From UBA4744 sp963717135 (GTDB lineage Bacteria; Actinomycetota; Acidimicrobiia; Spongiisociales; UBA4744), in assembly GCA_963717135.1 (NCBI GenBank), contig CAVQVN010000004.1, positions 124,001-188,000 of the forward strand: 64,000 nt of DNA, in the 5' to 3' direction. Positions 14,986 through 23,493 of the stretch are shown here, piece by piece (the first letter of the stretch is position 1; the number at the start of each line of letters is the position of its first letter). The notes below the pieces were generated by a model. The model was not told the origin of the DNA, made no database searches, and was given only the letters and a program-made list of their open reading frames with translations. The translations under genes were made by a program, and so were the position numbers.

Positions 14986-17094
14986 CTACTGCTCGGGTGC
15001 TCCTGCGGCAATCCAGTCGATGATGATCTGAATATCGGCCTCCGACAGGCTGCCCGAAGGCGGCATAACCACACCGTCCGGATGCGTTCCGATCAGCGAC
15101 TGGACCAGCCGGCTGTTGTCCGGATCACCCGGAACGATCGTCGGGCTTCCCGCACCTGAGTTGAGGGCGTCGTTGTAGGTGGTCCCCGTCCACCCGCCCA
15201 GGCTCCCGTGACAGGCCGTGCAACTGGCCTGGAAGATGGGCAGAACGTCGTCGACGAAGGTCGGAGATCCTGACGAAGGGGGCGGACCCTCACCAGAGAG
15301 CGTTCGGATATGTCCGACCAGCTCTTCGATCTGGCGGGTGGAGAGGATCTCACCCCAGGCAATCATGGCCGTGGCCGGATGGCCGAGGTCTATCGCCTCA
15401 ACGATCTGTTCGTCCGTCTGGGAAGCCTGCCAGTCGGGATCGCTGAGGGACGGCCCAATGCCGCCGCCGCCCGACGTACCGTGGCATTGTGCGCAGAGTT
15501 GGGTGTAGACCTCTCGCCCGCTGGCCGTCGGGGGTGGAACATCCGGCACTTCGGGAGGGAGATCGACGGGTGGATTGGCCTCCCACGATCGGAGATAGGC
15601 AACCAGTGTGTCTACCTGCTCGTCGCTGAGCGGACCGCCGAAGGCCGCCCCGAAGGGAGACATCCCGAAGTTGGGTTGGCCCTGCGCGATGATCGCCCGG
15701 AGGGTTTGATCGTCACGAGTCTGCAGATACTCGGCCGTGCTGATCGGGGCAATGATGTCACCAGATCGGGCCGGGTTGGGCCCACCTTCGCCCAGCTCCC
15801 CATGACATGACGCGCAGTTTTGCGAGAAGAGTTCCTGGCCTGTGGCAAGGTCGGGCAGGCTGGCGGCTTCAGAGATGTACGCCACCAAGGCGTCGAGTTG
15901 CTCGCTGGTCAGAATCTCGCCCCACACCGGCATGGTCTCGTGAGCGCCACCTCGCGAGATAGCGGCGACGGCGACCTCAAAAGATCCGGCCGTCGGGACC
16001 CGTTGCGCATGACACGCCGAGCAGTGTTGAGCGAAGAGCCCTTCGCCCGCCGGGTACGAAGACGGGTCGATCACATAGGTTGCCAGAGCTTGAATGTCGG
16101 TCTCGGCCAGGGTGCCGCCGAAGGCGGGCATGTCCAGGTGCCCGCCGCCTGCGTTGATGAGGTCGCGCAATTCGGCCTCGCTTCCCGCGTAGGCCACCGC
16201 CCGCCCGTGACAGGCGGCGCACAACTGGGTCCACAACCGCTGCCCGTCGGGCGCGGTCAAGAAGTTGAGCAGCTGGCCTTGTTCGGCGGCGCTCAACAAA
16301 GCGCTCCAATCGGGAATGGCGGCTCCCGCATGGGGCTCGAAACCCGTACCCAGCTCCAGGGCGTTCCGAAGGTCGATGGCGTCGGCTTCAATCAACTGAT
16401 TGAGCGTGTGGCAATCCGCGCATGCCGCCGCGAAGACTTCATTTCCGTTAGGGGCAAGAATGAAACCGACCAGCGCGTCGATCTCGTCGGCAGACAGGTC
16501 CGAGTTCCACGCCGGCATTCCCTCATGGGTGCCGGCGGAAACGACGGCGAACAAGTCGGTTCCCGGTGCCACCACCACGGTCGAGCCGTGACAACCGGCG
16601 CAGTTCTCGACGAACAGAGCGGCCACGCGATCGCCCTCGGCGGTGGCGGAAGCCGGGGGTGGAGCTGCCTCGATCGCTTGCACCGTCAGGAAAACCGCCG
16701 CGACGATCCCCGCAACCGTGATGCCGGTCACCACCGGGCGGCTCGACGGGTGCCGCTTCCTGGAACGGTCAATCCAGGGGAGCAGTATCAAAAACGTAAT
16801 CGCGATAACCGGCAGAACGATGACCCCGATGACCTCCAGATCACCGGGAAAAAACTTCAGCAACTGGAACAGGAACAGGAAATACCACTCCGGCCGGGGT
16901 GTGTACTCGGTATCGCTCGGATCGGCGATCTCCTCGAGACTGGCACCGAGGAAGTAGGCAAGAGCTACAAGAGCAACGAAGATAACGAAAGCGACGACTG
17001 CATCTTTGAAGATGATGTCCGGCCAGAAGGGCACGCCCTTCTTCTTCTGGTCTTCGTACTCCCTCAGATAGTCCTCGCGCTCCTCCTTCTTCAT
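14986..17094 (-). CDS. Cytochrome b6f subunit IV fused to a seven-haem c-type region
   Basis: The first about 140 residues are a subunit-IV (C-terminal cytochrome b) part with the Qo-site PEWY motif in PRPEWYFLFLFQLLKFF (about residue 67) and three or four helices. The rest is extracytoplasmic with seven CxxCH sites near residues 165, 225, 292, 358, 427, 534 and 625. Most modules have a candidate Met ligand (GMPAW, DMPAF, TMPVW, GMSPF, AMIAW, VMPPS); the second has IPDW instead. Bacillus QcrC is a known subunit-IV/cytochrome c fusion with one haem, so the 702-residue heptahaem form is the unusual point. It is the third gene of the Rieske-cyt b operon, 3 nt after cytochrome b. Confidence 0.93.
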   Translation of the reverse strand: MKKEEREDYLREYEDQKKKGVPFWPDIIFKDAVVAFVIFVALVALAYFLGASLEEIADPSDTEYTPRPEWYFLFLFQLLKFFPGDLEVIGVIVLPVIAITFLILLPWIDRSRKRHPSSRPVVTGITVAGIVAAVFLTVQAIEAAPPPASATAEGDRVAALFVENCAGCHGSTVVVAPGTDLFAVVSAGTHEGMPAWNSDLSADEIDALVGFILAPNGNEVFAAACADCHTLNQLIEADAIDLRNALELGTGFEPHAGAAIPDWSALLSAAEQGQLLNFLTAPDGQRLWTQLCAACHGRAVAYAGSEAELRDLINAGGGHLDMPAFGGTLAETDIQALATYVIDPSSYPAGEGLFAQHCSACHAQRVPTAGSFEVAVAAISRGGAHETMPVWGEILTSEQLDALVAYISEAASLPDLATGQELFSQNCASCHGELGEGGPNPARSGDIIAPISTAEYLQTRDDQTLRAIIAQGQPNFGMSPFGAAFGGPLSDEQVDTLVAYLRSWEANPPVDLPPEVPDVPPPTASGREVYTQLCAQCHGTSGGGGIGPSLSDPDWQASQTDEQIVEAIDLGHPATAMIAWGEILSTRQIEELVGHIRTLSGEGPPPSSGSPTFVDDVLPIFQASCTACHGSLGGWTGTTYNDALNSGAGSPTIVPGDPDNSRLVQSLIGTHPDGVVMPPSGSLSEADIQIIIDWIAAGAPEQ

Positions 17095-17097
17095 GGC

Positions 17098-17757
17098 CTA
17101 TTCACCTCGCTTCGGAACCGAGGTGATTCCATTGCGGATGACGAGGTACAGGTGAATCCCTACCAGAAGCAAGAGCACCGAGGGGAGTACCCACACATGC
17201 GCCCCGAAGAATCGGCTGAGCGTCAGCCCGGATATCTCCTGTCCACCGAGCATGACGGATCGAAGCGTGTCGCCTACTACCGGTGTCACTTCCCCGATCT
17301 GTGTCCCTACGACGGTTGCCCAGTAGGCCCGCTGGTCCCACGGCAGCAGGTACCCGGTGAAACCAAAGGCAAAAGTCAACAGGAGCAGCGCGACGCCCGT
17401 GATCCAGGTGAACTCGCGCGGATATTTGTAGGCCCCGTAGATGATGACCCGCACCATGTGCAAGATGACCAGGAGGACCATGGCACTGGCTCCCCAGTGG
17501 TGCAAGCCCCGAATCAACCAGCCGAAGGGAAGCTCGTTGGTTATGTAGCTGACGCTGGCGTAGGCCAGTTGCGGATCCGGCACGTAGTAAAGGGTCAGCA
17601 GAATGCCGGTGACTATCTGGATGACCATCGCGAAGAGCGTGGCGCTGCCGAGCGTATAGGCCCAATTGATCTTGGGGATCTTCCGCAAAAAGACCCCGTT
17701 GTATATCGTGCGCCAACCGCTTCGATCGTTGAGCCAGTCACCGAGTTTCGTCGCCAT
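17098..17757 (-). CDS. Cytochrome b6-type quinol oxidase subunit
   Basis: A 219-residue, four-helix cytochrome b. Two histidine pairs would bind two haems: one in GLHHWGASAMVLLVILH (13 residues between ligands) and one in AHVWVLPSVLLLLVGIH. The second pair is separated by 14 residues, the b6-type rather than mitochondrial spacing. The Cys that holds haem c(n) in cytochrome b6 is replaced (YTLG here). The ATG at 17757 is used; an in-frame extension to 17982 overlaps the Rieske gene and is rejected. It lies 1 nt after the Rieske stop and pairs with the subunit-IV fusion downstream. Confidence 0.94.
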   Translation of the reverse strand: MATKLGDWLNDRSGWRTIYNGVFLRKIPKINWAYTLGSATLFAMVIQIVTGILLTLYYVPDPQLAYASVSYITNELPFGWLIRGLHHWGASAMVLLVILHMVRVIIYGAYKYPREFTWITGVALLLLTFAFGFTGYLLPWDQRAYWATVVGTQIGEVTPVVGDTLRSVMLGGQEISGLTLSRFFGAHVWVLPSVLLLLVGIHLYLVIRNGITSVPKRGE

Positions 17758-17758
17758 A

Positions 17759-18307
17759 TCACGTCTTCCTGATGAAGATCTGCCCATCCTCAACCTTCGT
17801 GTCGAACCGGTCGAGGGGTCGGGGCGGGGGCCCCTCCCGCACAGAACCGTCCGGCCCAAAGACGGCGTTGTGGCAGGGACAGAAGAAGCCCTCCTGTTCC
17901 TCCACCCATCGAACCCGGCACCCGAGGTGAGTGCAAATGTTGGAGAGCGCCAGGAAATCGGTTCCATTCTGCGTCGAGACAAAGACGGACATTTCGTCCG
18001 TTGTGGTGAGATAACCTGCTCTCCGTTCGACGGTTGCCTTCATGAGGGTCTGGGTGCCGGGTTCAACCGAGTTGGCCGAGCCGAGACGGATCCATTCTTG
18101 GTCTCCCCCCTCCTCTTGAGCAGGTCCGGCGATGTACAAGATGGCGGGAACACCCACACCGGCCGCGATGGCTCCCGACATGACCCCGACCGACCTGGCC
18201 AGCAGTTTGCGCCGGGAAATGCCCTCCGACCCCTTCCGAGGTTCACTATCTGACACCGTTGACGAACCAGCCCGATCCGCGATCGGTTGGTCAGCGTCTT
18301 CAGCCAT
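17759..18307 (-). CDS. Rieske iron-sulfur protein
   Basis: A 182-residue Rieske subunit with a Tat-type N-terminus (SRRKLLARSVGV) and a transmembrane anchor about residues 36-62. The [2Fe-2S] ligands are in CTHLGC (125-130) and CPCH (143-146), followed by FGPDGSVREGPPPRPL. It takes electrons from quinol at the Qo site and passes them to cytochrome c, here presumably the fused haems of the third gene. It is the first gene of the operon and is divergent from ccmA. Confidence 0.95.
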   Translation of the reverse strand: MAEDADQPIADRAGSSTVSDSEPRKGSEGISRRKLLARSVGVMSGAIAAGVGVPAILYIAGPAQEEGGDQEWIRLGSANSVEPGTQTLMKATVERRAGYLTTTDEMSVFVSTQNGTDFLALSNICTHLGCRVRWVEEQEGFFCPCHNAVFGPDGSVREGPPPRPLDRFDTKVEDGQIFIRKT

Positions 18308-18445
18308 CAGTTCCTCCCACCAACAATTCCCTCATTGGAATCGCGTCATCTTTATAGCAGCGAAAGTCACATTGGGCCGGGTCATCGGTCCCTTCTCCAT
18401 GTCGCCGGAATAGTGGCCGACGACTACGACCTACACTTCTCCGCT

Positions 18446-19105
18446 GTGACTGAGGGAGCCATTGCCGAGTTTTCCGGGGTCGGGGTCCGCTTCGGGCGGA
18501 TGCCGGTTCTGCGCGGCGTCGACATCCGCATCGACCAGGGGGAGGTCGTAGGGATCATCGGCCCGAACGGTTCCGGCAAGTCAACCCTGTTGCGGATTCT
18601 GGCCACCCTGCTGAAACCCTCGGTTGGTGAGGCGACCGTGCTGGGTGCCCGGGTTGGATCTGGCGGCATGCTGGCGGCTCGCAAGCGCATCGCCTTGCTC
18701 GGCCACCACCCCGGCCTGTGGGGAGAACTCACCCTCATCGAGAACCTGACGTTCGTGGCCCGCCTGGCCGGAGCCGGGACCGATGGAGCGGATCGCGCTC
18801 TCGAACTGGTGGGACTGGGTGGCGCCAAGAACCGCCGAGCCGATCACTCGTCGCACGGCATGCAACGGCGGGTTGAATTCGCCCGGGTGATGCTCATCAA
18901 ACCCGACCTTCTGTTGCTCGACGAAGCCCACGCCGGCCTCGACAAAGCGGCTCAAGCATTGGTCAGCGCAGCCGTGCAGGAAGTGAGGGATCGCAACGGC
19001 GGGGTCGTGCTGGTCAGCCATGAGCCGGATCGCATGCTGCCACTGGTCAACGTTACCTACGCACTTGAAGGCGGCACCCTGCTCAACAGAACGGAGATGG
19101 TGTGA
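18446..19105 (+). CDS. ccmA: Haem exporter ATP-binding protein CcmA
   Basis: A 219-residue ABC ATPase: Walker A GPNGSGKST (about residue 38), a signature region SHGMQRRVEFARVML and Walker B LLLLDEAHAGLD. It is assigned to CcmA by its place as first gene of a complete ccm operon. The signature reads SHGMQ instead of the usual SGGQ. I choose the GTG at 18446; an in-frame start at 18287 would run into the Rieske gene. CcmAB release haem-loaded CcmE from CcmC. Confidence 0.9.
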   Translation: MTEGAIAEFSGVGVRFGRMPVLRGVDIRIDQGEVVGIIGPNGSGKSTLLRILATLLKPSVGEATVLGARVGSGGMLAARKRIALLGHHPGLWGELTLIENLTFVARLAGAGTDGADRALELVGLGGAKNRRADHSSHGMQRRVEFARVMLIKPDLLLLDEAHAGLDKAAQALVSAAVQEVRDRNGGVVLVSHEPDRMLPLVNVTYALEGGTLLNRTEMV

Positions 19106-19782
19106 AGCCCGGAGGGTTCTGGCAGCAAGCCAAGGAGATAGCCCGTAAAGACCTCCTCGTCGAAGGCAGAGCCGGTGAAGCTCTCTACATCACCATCCCC
19201 TTTGGAGCGGTCGCCCTCATGCTCATCCCGCTGGCCATCGGCACCGACCGACCGCTACTCGCCCAGGTGGGTCCCGGCATGTTTCTGGCCGTGGCCTTAC
19301 TGTTCGGGATGTTGGTCGCTTTCCGGCAAACTGCCGCCGATACGCCCCCCCAGCAGGAATTGCTGACTCTGTTGGGCACGGATCCTGCCGCCAAGTTCGT
19401 AGGGCGGGCCGTGACCAGCACCCTGCTGCTCCTCGTATTCGAGGTCGTCCTGGTCCCGGTGACCATTCTCCTTTACAACCCGGGACGGATCCCCGGATGG
19501 CCCTGGTTGCTCCTGGTACTGGTCTTGCTGGCCGGCGGCCTTGCTCTGGTCGGCACGCTGGCAGGCTCCGTCACGGCCGGTTTGCGCACCCGTAATACGT
19601 TGACACCACTACTCGTGGCTCCTCTGTCGATGCCGCTTCTTCTGGCATCTGCCCAGGTGGTCGAAGCTTTGAAACAGGAAGAGAGTATCCTCCTCTGGAT
19701 CACGATGCTCGCCATCATGAACCTGGCGATCGCCGTGATCGGCGTCGTAACAGCAAGGCCTCTGGAGGAATCGAGCCGATGA
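19102..19782 (+). CDS. ccmB: Haem exporter membrane protein CcmB
   Basis: A 226-residue permease with about six hydrophobic segments. The N-terminus (WQQAKEIARKDLLVEGRAGE) is typical of CcmB, and LLVAPLSMPLLLASAQVVE near residue 170 matches the conserved C-terminal half. It starts at a GTG that overlaps the ccmA stop, and the next gene overlaps its own stop. Confidence 0.92.
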   Translation: MKPGGFWQQAKEIARKDLLVEGRAGEALYITIPFGAVALMLIPLAIGTDRPLLAQVGPGMFLAVALLFGMLVAFRQTAADTPPQQELLTLLGTDPAAKFVGRAVTSTLLLLVFEVVLVPVTILLYNPGRIPGWPWLLLVLVLLAGGLALVGTLAGSVTAGLRTRNTLTPLLVAPLSMPLLLASAQVVEALKQEESILLWITMLAIMNLAIAVIGVVTARPLEESSR

Positions 19783-20513
19783 AGGAACGTTCGTACCGGA
19801 CCCTCACCGTGGTGGCCATCGCTGCCATCGCCACCGGATTCACCTTCGCCATGACGGTTCCTCCGGAGCGCACCCAGCGCGAGTTCGCCAAGATCATGTT
19901 TGTCCACGTCCCTTCGGCGTGGCTGGCCTTTGTTGCCTTCGCCGTGACCATGATCGGGGGGGCGGCCTGGCTGCTGAAGAAGACACCATTCTGGGATCGG
20001 GTGGCGGCATCTTCGGCCGAAGTCGGTGTTTTCTTCACTGCCCTGGCCCTGGTGACCGGAATGATCTGGGGATACCCCGTGTGGGGAACGTTCTGGGATT
20101 GGAGCGATGCTCGCATGATGTCGACGGCCATCATGTTCTTCGTCTATGTCGGCTATCTGGCGTTGCGACGAAGCATTCCGGATCCCGAGACGCGGGCCAA
20201 ACGGTCGGCCATTCTCGGCATTGTCGCTTTTGTTCAAGTGCCTCTCGTCTACTTCTCGGTGACGCTGTTCCGCACGCTTCATCAAGGACCGACCGTGGTG
20301 CGGCCGGACGCCCCGATCGACCCCGAGTTCTTGCGGGCACTCATGGTCAACCTGGGCGCCTTCACCATCGTCTATGCGGCATTCATGGCCTGGCGTATCC
20401 GATTGGCACGTCTGGAAGATGAACTAGAAGAGACAGAGGCCGTCGCCGATTTCGAACTGGCCGGCTCCGGTATCACCGCCCCCAACCTGGAGGAGGCACC
20501 CGATCATGTCTGA
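19779..20513 (+). CDS. ccmC: Haem handling protein CcmC
   Basis: The 244-residue membrane protein presents haem to CcmE. It has the Trp-rich haem-handling motif WGTFWDWSDARM near residue 106, and periplasmic histidines in KIMFVHVPSAWLAF (about residue 45) and RTLHQGPTVV (about residue 166), the expected axial ligands. Six transmembrane segments are visible. A 30-residue acidic tail follows the last helix. It overlaps ccmD. Confidence 0.94.
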   Translation: MKERSYRTLTVVAIAAIATGFTFAMTVPPERTQREFAKIMFVHVPSAWLAFVAFAVTMIGGAAWLLKKTPFWDRVAASSAEVGVFFTALALVTGMIWGYPVWGTFWDWSDARMMSTAIMFFVYVGYLALRRSIPDPETRAKRSAILGIVAFVQVPLVYFSVTLFRTLHQGPTVVRPDAPIDPEFLRALMVNLGAFTIVYAAFMAWRIRLARLEDELEETEAVADFELAGSGITAPNLEEAPDHV

Positions 20514-20619
20514 CGGCTGGGTGGTATTTGGTTACACGGTGGTCTACGGGTTCATGATCCTGTATTCCTTCTCGCTCGTGGCGCGAACCCGGCGAGTCAA
20601 GCGGCGGATGGAGGAGTAG
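20506..20619 (+). CDS. ccmD: CcmD-like small membrane protein
   Basis: A 37-residue protein: a short polar start, one hydrophobic helix (VVFGYTVVYGFMILYSFSLV is the core) and a basic C-terminus ending RRVKRRMEE. Size, single helix and basic tail match CcmD, which stabilises the CcmABC-CcmE complex. It begins at the ATG at 20506, overlapping ccmC by 8 nt, and ends 2 nt before ccmE. It is too short for most gene callers. Confidence 0.85.
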   Translation: MSDGWVVFGYTVVYGFMILYSFSLVARTRRVKRRMEE

Positions 20620-20621
20620 TC

Positions 20622-21041
20622 ATGCGGTACAAGTGGTTCGTTCTGCCCGCCATCGGGATCATCGTTCTGGCACTCGGGTTCATCATGTTCGGTGGTTTGG
20701 GTGACAATCTCATCTACTACCTCACGCCCACGGAGGCGGTAGACCAGCAAGCGGAGTATGCGAACGGAGAGAGGTTCCGGCTCGGAGGTCAGGTGAGCGA
20801 AGGCACAGTCGAGACCACCGGGGAAGGCGTGAGCTTCGTCGTCACGGACGGCGATCGATCGATCAGCGTTACTCACACCGGCGCCCCACCGCAATTGTTC
20901 CGTGAGAACATCGGTGTGGTGGTCGAAGGCGCCTGGGTCGGAGATCATTTCGAGTCCGACACGCTGATCATCAATCATGACGAGGAGTACCGGTCTGAAG
21001 AAGACGGTACGTACGTCCCCCCGACCGGCACTTCGGGTTAG
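20622..21041 (+). CDS. ccmE: Haem chaperone CcmE
   Basis: The 139-residue chaperone carries haem bound covalently to a histidine. It has an N-terminal membrane anchor (about residues 5-25) and an OB-fold. The site LIINHDEEY near residue 116 keeps the classical His-x-x-x-Tyr pattern (HDExY) of CcmE rather than the Cys variant known from some anaerobes. It lies between ccmD and ccmF. Confidence 0.93.
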   Translation: MRYKWFVLPAIGIIVLALGFIMFGGLGDNLIYYLTPTEAVDQQAEYANGERFRLGGQVSEGTVETTGEGVSFVVTDGDRSISVTHTGAPPQLFRENIGVVVEGAWVGDHFESDTLIINHDEEYRSEEDGTYVPPTGTSG

Positions 21042-21050
21042 AGGAGCAGG

Positions 21051-23090
21051 ATGACGGCCACAGTCGGCTATCTGGCGATTCTGGTCGCGGCACTGGGATC
21101 AGTCGGCATCATCGTGCAAGGGTTCCGGGGAATGCGAAACCCCGATTTGGCCACCGCCGAGAAACTCCAGTGGCCGGTTTACGGAATGGTGGGCGGAGCC
21201 GTACTGGCCATGATCGCCCTGGAAATCGGAATCTTGACCGACGATTTTTCGATCTCTTATATTGCCAACAACTCGGCAACCACCACGCCCTTTATCTTCA
21301 AGGTCGCCTCGGCCTGGGCGGCCCTGGAAGGAAGCATCGTGCTGTGGGGCCTGGTCCTGGCGGTGTTTGTGTACACCGTCTACCGCGGCCTGGCCAAACG
21401 CTCCGGACCCGACCGCCTCGGAGCGGGCGCCCTGGCAATCATGGGGATCGTCACCCTCTATTTCTTCGTGCTGATGGCCACCGTGTCGAATCCGTTTTCG
21501 GTGTGCATTCAGCCGGCTTCGATCGGGTGCCTAGAAGCCGCTCATTGGCCGTGGACTGATTCGCTGGCGGCGTTGGAGGGCCGCGGTCCCAACCCGCTGC
21601 TCCAGAACCACATTCTGATGGCGGTCCACCCACCGATGCTTTATGTCGGCTACGTCGGCATGACCGTTCCCTTTGCGTTCGCGATGTCGGCTTTGATGTT
21701 GGGAGCCAGCGGCACTGAATGGCTGCTTCGCACCCGCACCTGGACGTTGATCGCCTGGGGTTTCCTGACGGCGGGCATCGTGCTGGGCGGTCTCTGGTCT
21801 TACGAGGTGCTGGGCTGGGGTGGCTACTGGGCATGGGATCCGGTGGAGAACGCCTCGTTCATTCCCTGGTTGATCGCCACCGCCTTCCTGCATTCGGCGG
21901 TCGTCCAGGCCCGGCGCGGCATGCTGCAAGCCTGGAATTTCGTGCTGGTCATCGCCACGTTCGCCGCCACCATTCTTGGCACCTTCCTGACCAGGTCGGG
22001 GGTGATCACCTCGGTGCACAGCTTCACCCAATCCCCGATCGGCCCGGCCCTGCTCTGGTTCTTGATGGTCGTACTGGTGGCTTCGTTCGGGTTGTTCGCC
22101 GCCCGGGCGCACGTGGTCGCTTCGTCGCCGCGACTCGATTCGCTGGCCAGCCGGGAAGGTGTATTCCTCCTCAATAACCTCCTGCTCACCGTTTTTGCTT
22201 TCGCCGTCCTCACCGGAACTCTCTATCCGATGTTCGTCGAGGCCTTCAGTGGATCGCAGGTGGGGGTCGGAAGACCATTCTTCGACCGGTTGGCGGTCCC
22301 GCTGGCCTTTGGTTTGTTGCTCGCCATGGGGGTCGGGCCCATTACCCCCTACCGGGCGGCTAAATCAGAGGTTGTCTGGCAACGGATCAAGAACCCGCTC
22401 CGGGTGGCACTGGGAGCGGCGGCTCTGGCGGTAATCCTCGGCTATCGAACGCCCTGGCTGCTGGCCTTCATTGTGGCTGCCTTCTTCGTCATGTCGGTAA
22501 TCATTCGCAACTTGCTGGTAACGGCGCGGGCGGTCGCCGGGAAACGCGACATATCCCTGCCCTCCGCCGCCCTTCGCACCATGAGGAACGACGTGGGCTA
22601 CTGGGGCGGACAGATTTCCCACCTGGGGATCGCCATCCTGGCGCTGGGGATCGCCATCTCGGCCAACCTCTCGGTCGAAGCCGATGTCACCCTCACTCCC
22701 GGCAGCACGGAGTCCGTGGCCGGGTTCGACATCACCTATGTCTCCGCGACTAGCCGGCAGGAGCCCACCCGATTCGTGACCGGCGCCCTGGTGGAGATTT
22801 CGAAAAACGGACGGGTGGTCGGCGAACTCGAGCCCCGTCTCAATCAATACCCCACTTCGACCCAGTCGGTGGCAACTCCCGAGGTCGACGCCTCCTGGGG
22901 CGGTGATCTTTACCTGTCTCTGAAGAGCATCGACCCCGAGGAGGTCACGCTCGGTGTCTTCTGGTTCCCCTTTATCTGGTTGGTGTGGGTCGGAGGTTTC
23001 ATCGCGGCCGCGGCCGTGTTGTGGTCCCGGCTCGTCAAAAAGCCGGTTGAAAAGAGCGCAGAAAAAGCCCGAGCGTCCCGCGATGAATAG
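21051..23090 (+). CDS. ccmF: Haem lyase subunit CcmF
   Basis: A 679-residue polytopic protein that joins haem to apocytochrome c. The WWD motif WGGYWAWDPVENASFIPWL starts near residue 256. Conserved histidines lie in LQNHILMAVHPPMLYVGYVG (about residue 184) and RSGVITSVHSFTQSP (about residue 316). The C-terminal periplasmic part is followed by a last helix. Length is normal for CcmF. The ccmH start overlaps its last codons. Confidence 0.96.
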   Translation: MTATVGYLAILVAALGSVGIIVQGFRGMRNPDLATAEKLQWPVYGMVGGAVLAMIALEIGILTDDFSISYIANNSATTTPFIFKVASAWAALEGSIVLWGLVLAVFVYTVYRGLAKRSGPDRLGAGALAIMGIVTLYFFVLMATVSNPFSVCIQPASIGCLEAAHWPWTDSLAALEGRGPNPLLQNHILMAVHPPMLYVGYVGMTVPFAFAMSALMLGASGTEWLLRTRTWTLIAWGFLTAGIVLGGLWSYEVLGWGGYWAWDPVENASFIPWLIATAFLHSAVVQARRGMLQAWNFVLVIATFAATILGTFLTRSGVITSVHSFTQSPIGPALLWFLMVVLVASFGLFAARAHVVASSPRLDSLASREGVFLLNNLLLTVFAFAVLTGTLYPMFVEAFSGSQVGVGRPFFDRLAVPLAFGLLLAMGVGPITPYRAAKSEVVWQRIKNPLRVALGAAALAVILGYRTPWLLAFIVAAFFVMSVIIRNLLVTARAVAGKRDISLPSAALRTMRNDVGYWGGQISHLGIAILALGIAISANLSVEADVTLTPGSTESVAGFDITYVSATSRQEPTRFVTGALVEISKNGRVVGELEPRLNQYPTSTQSVATPEVDASWGGDLYLSLKSIDPEEVTLGVFWFPFIWLVWVGGFIAAAAVLWSRLVKKPVEKSAEKARASRDE

Positions 23091-23493
23091 CAAAACTCGT
23101 TCCGTGGTCGGCTGGGTTCTCACCGTGGTGCTGGCTTCGGTGGTGGTCGTCGGATTGGTCATGGGCGATAGTGCCGCCCAGGATCGGGTTGATTCGCTCG
23201 GCGCCCGAATCAAGTGCCCGGTGTGTCAGGGAGAGGCCATCGGGGATTCCCCGTCCGAGACTGCCCGGGCAATGGTGGAGATCGTGGAGGAAAAGGTCGC
23301 AGCCGGAGAGACGGACTCCCAGATCGTCGACTATTTCACAGCCAGATACGGGGACGGCATCCTGCTCGACCCACCTTTCGCCGGCCGCACTTTGTTGGTT
23401 TGGCTGCTGCCGGTGGTGGCCGTGGCCGGAGGGGTTTGGATGATCATGACCCGGCGCCGGAAACCCAGCGAAGTGGGCTCCCCACATGACTGA
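23083..23493 (+). CDS. ccmH: CcmH/CcmL-type apocytochrome thiol reductase
   Basis: A 136-residue protein with an N-terminal signal or anchor helix, the redox motif IKCPVCQGEAIGDSPSETA (Cys pair about residues 46-49), and a C-terminal transmembrane segment followed by basic residues. It should keep the CxxCH cysteines of apocytochromes reduced. I choose the ATG at 23083; an extension upstream to 22954 would be buried in ccmF. Confidence 0.93.
   Translation: MNSKTRSVVGWVLTVVLASVVVVGLVMGDSAAQDRVDSLGARIKCPVCQGEAIGDSPSETARAMVEIVEEKVAAGETDSQIVDYFTARYGDGILLDPPFAGRTLLVWLLPVVAVAGGVWMIMTRRRKPSEVGSPHD

Noticed and set aside
15820..17772. 650-codon plus-strand open frame
   Set aside because: It is exactly antisense to the heptahaem subunit-IV gene and cytochrome b and has no domain. 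Other long antisense frames (2467-3573, 12720-13751, 41853-42974, 52784-53839, 61379-62725) are rejected for the same reason; GC-rich codon use opens such frames.
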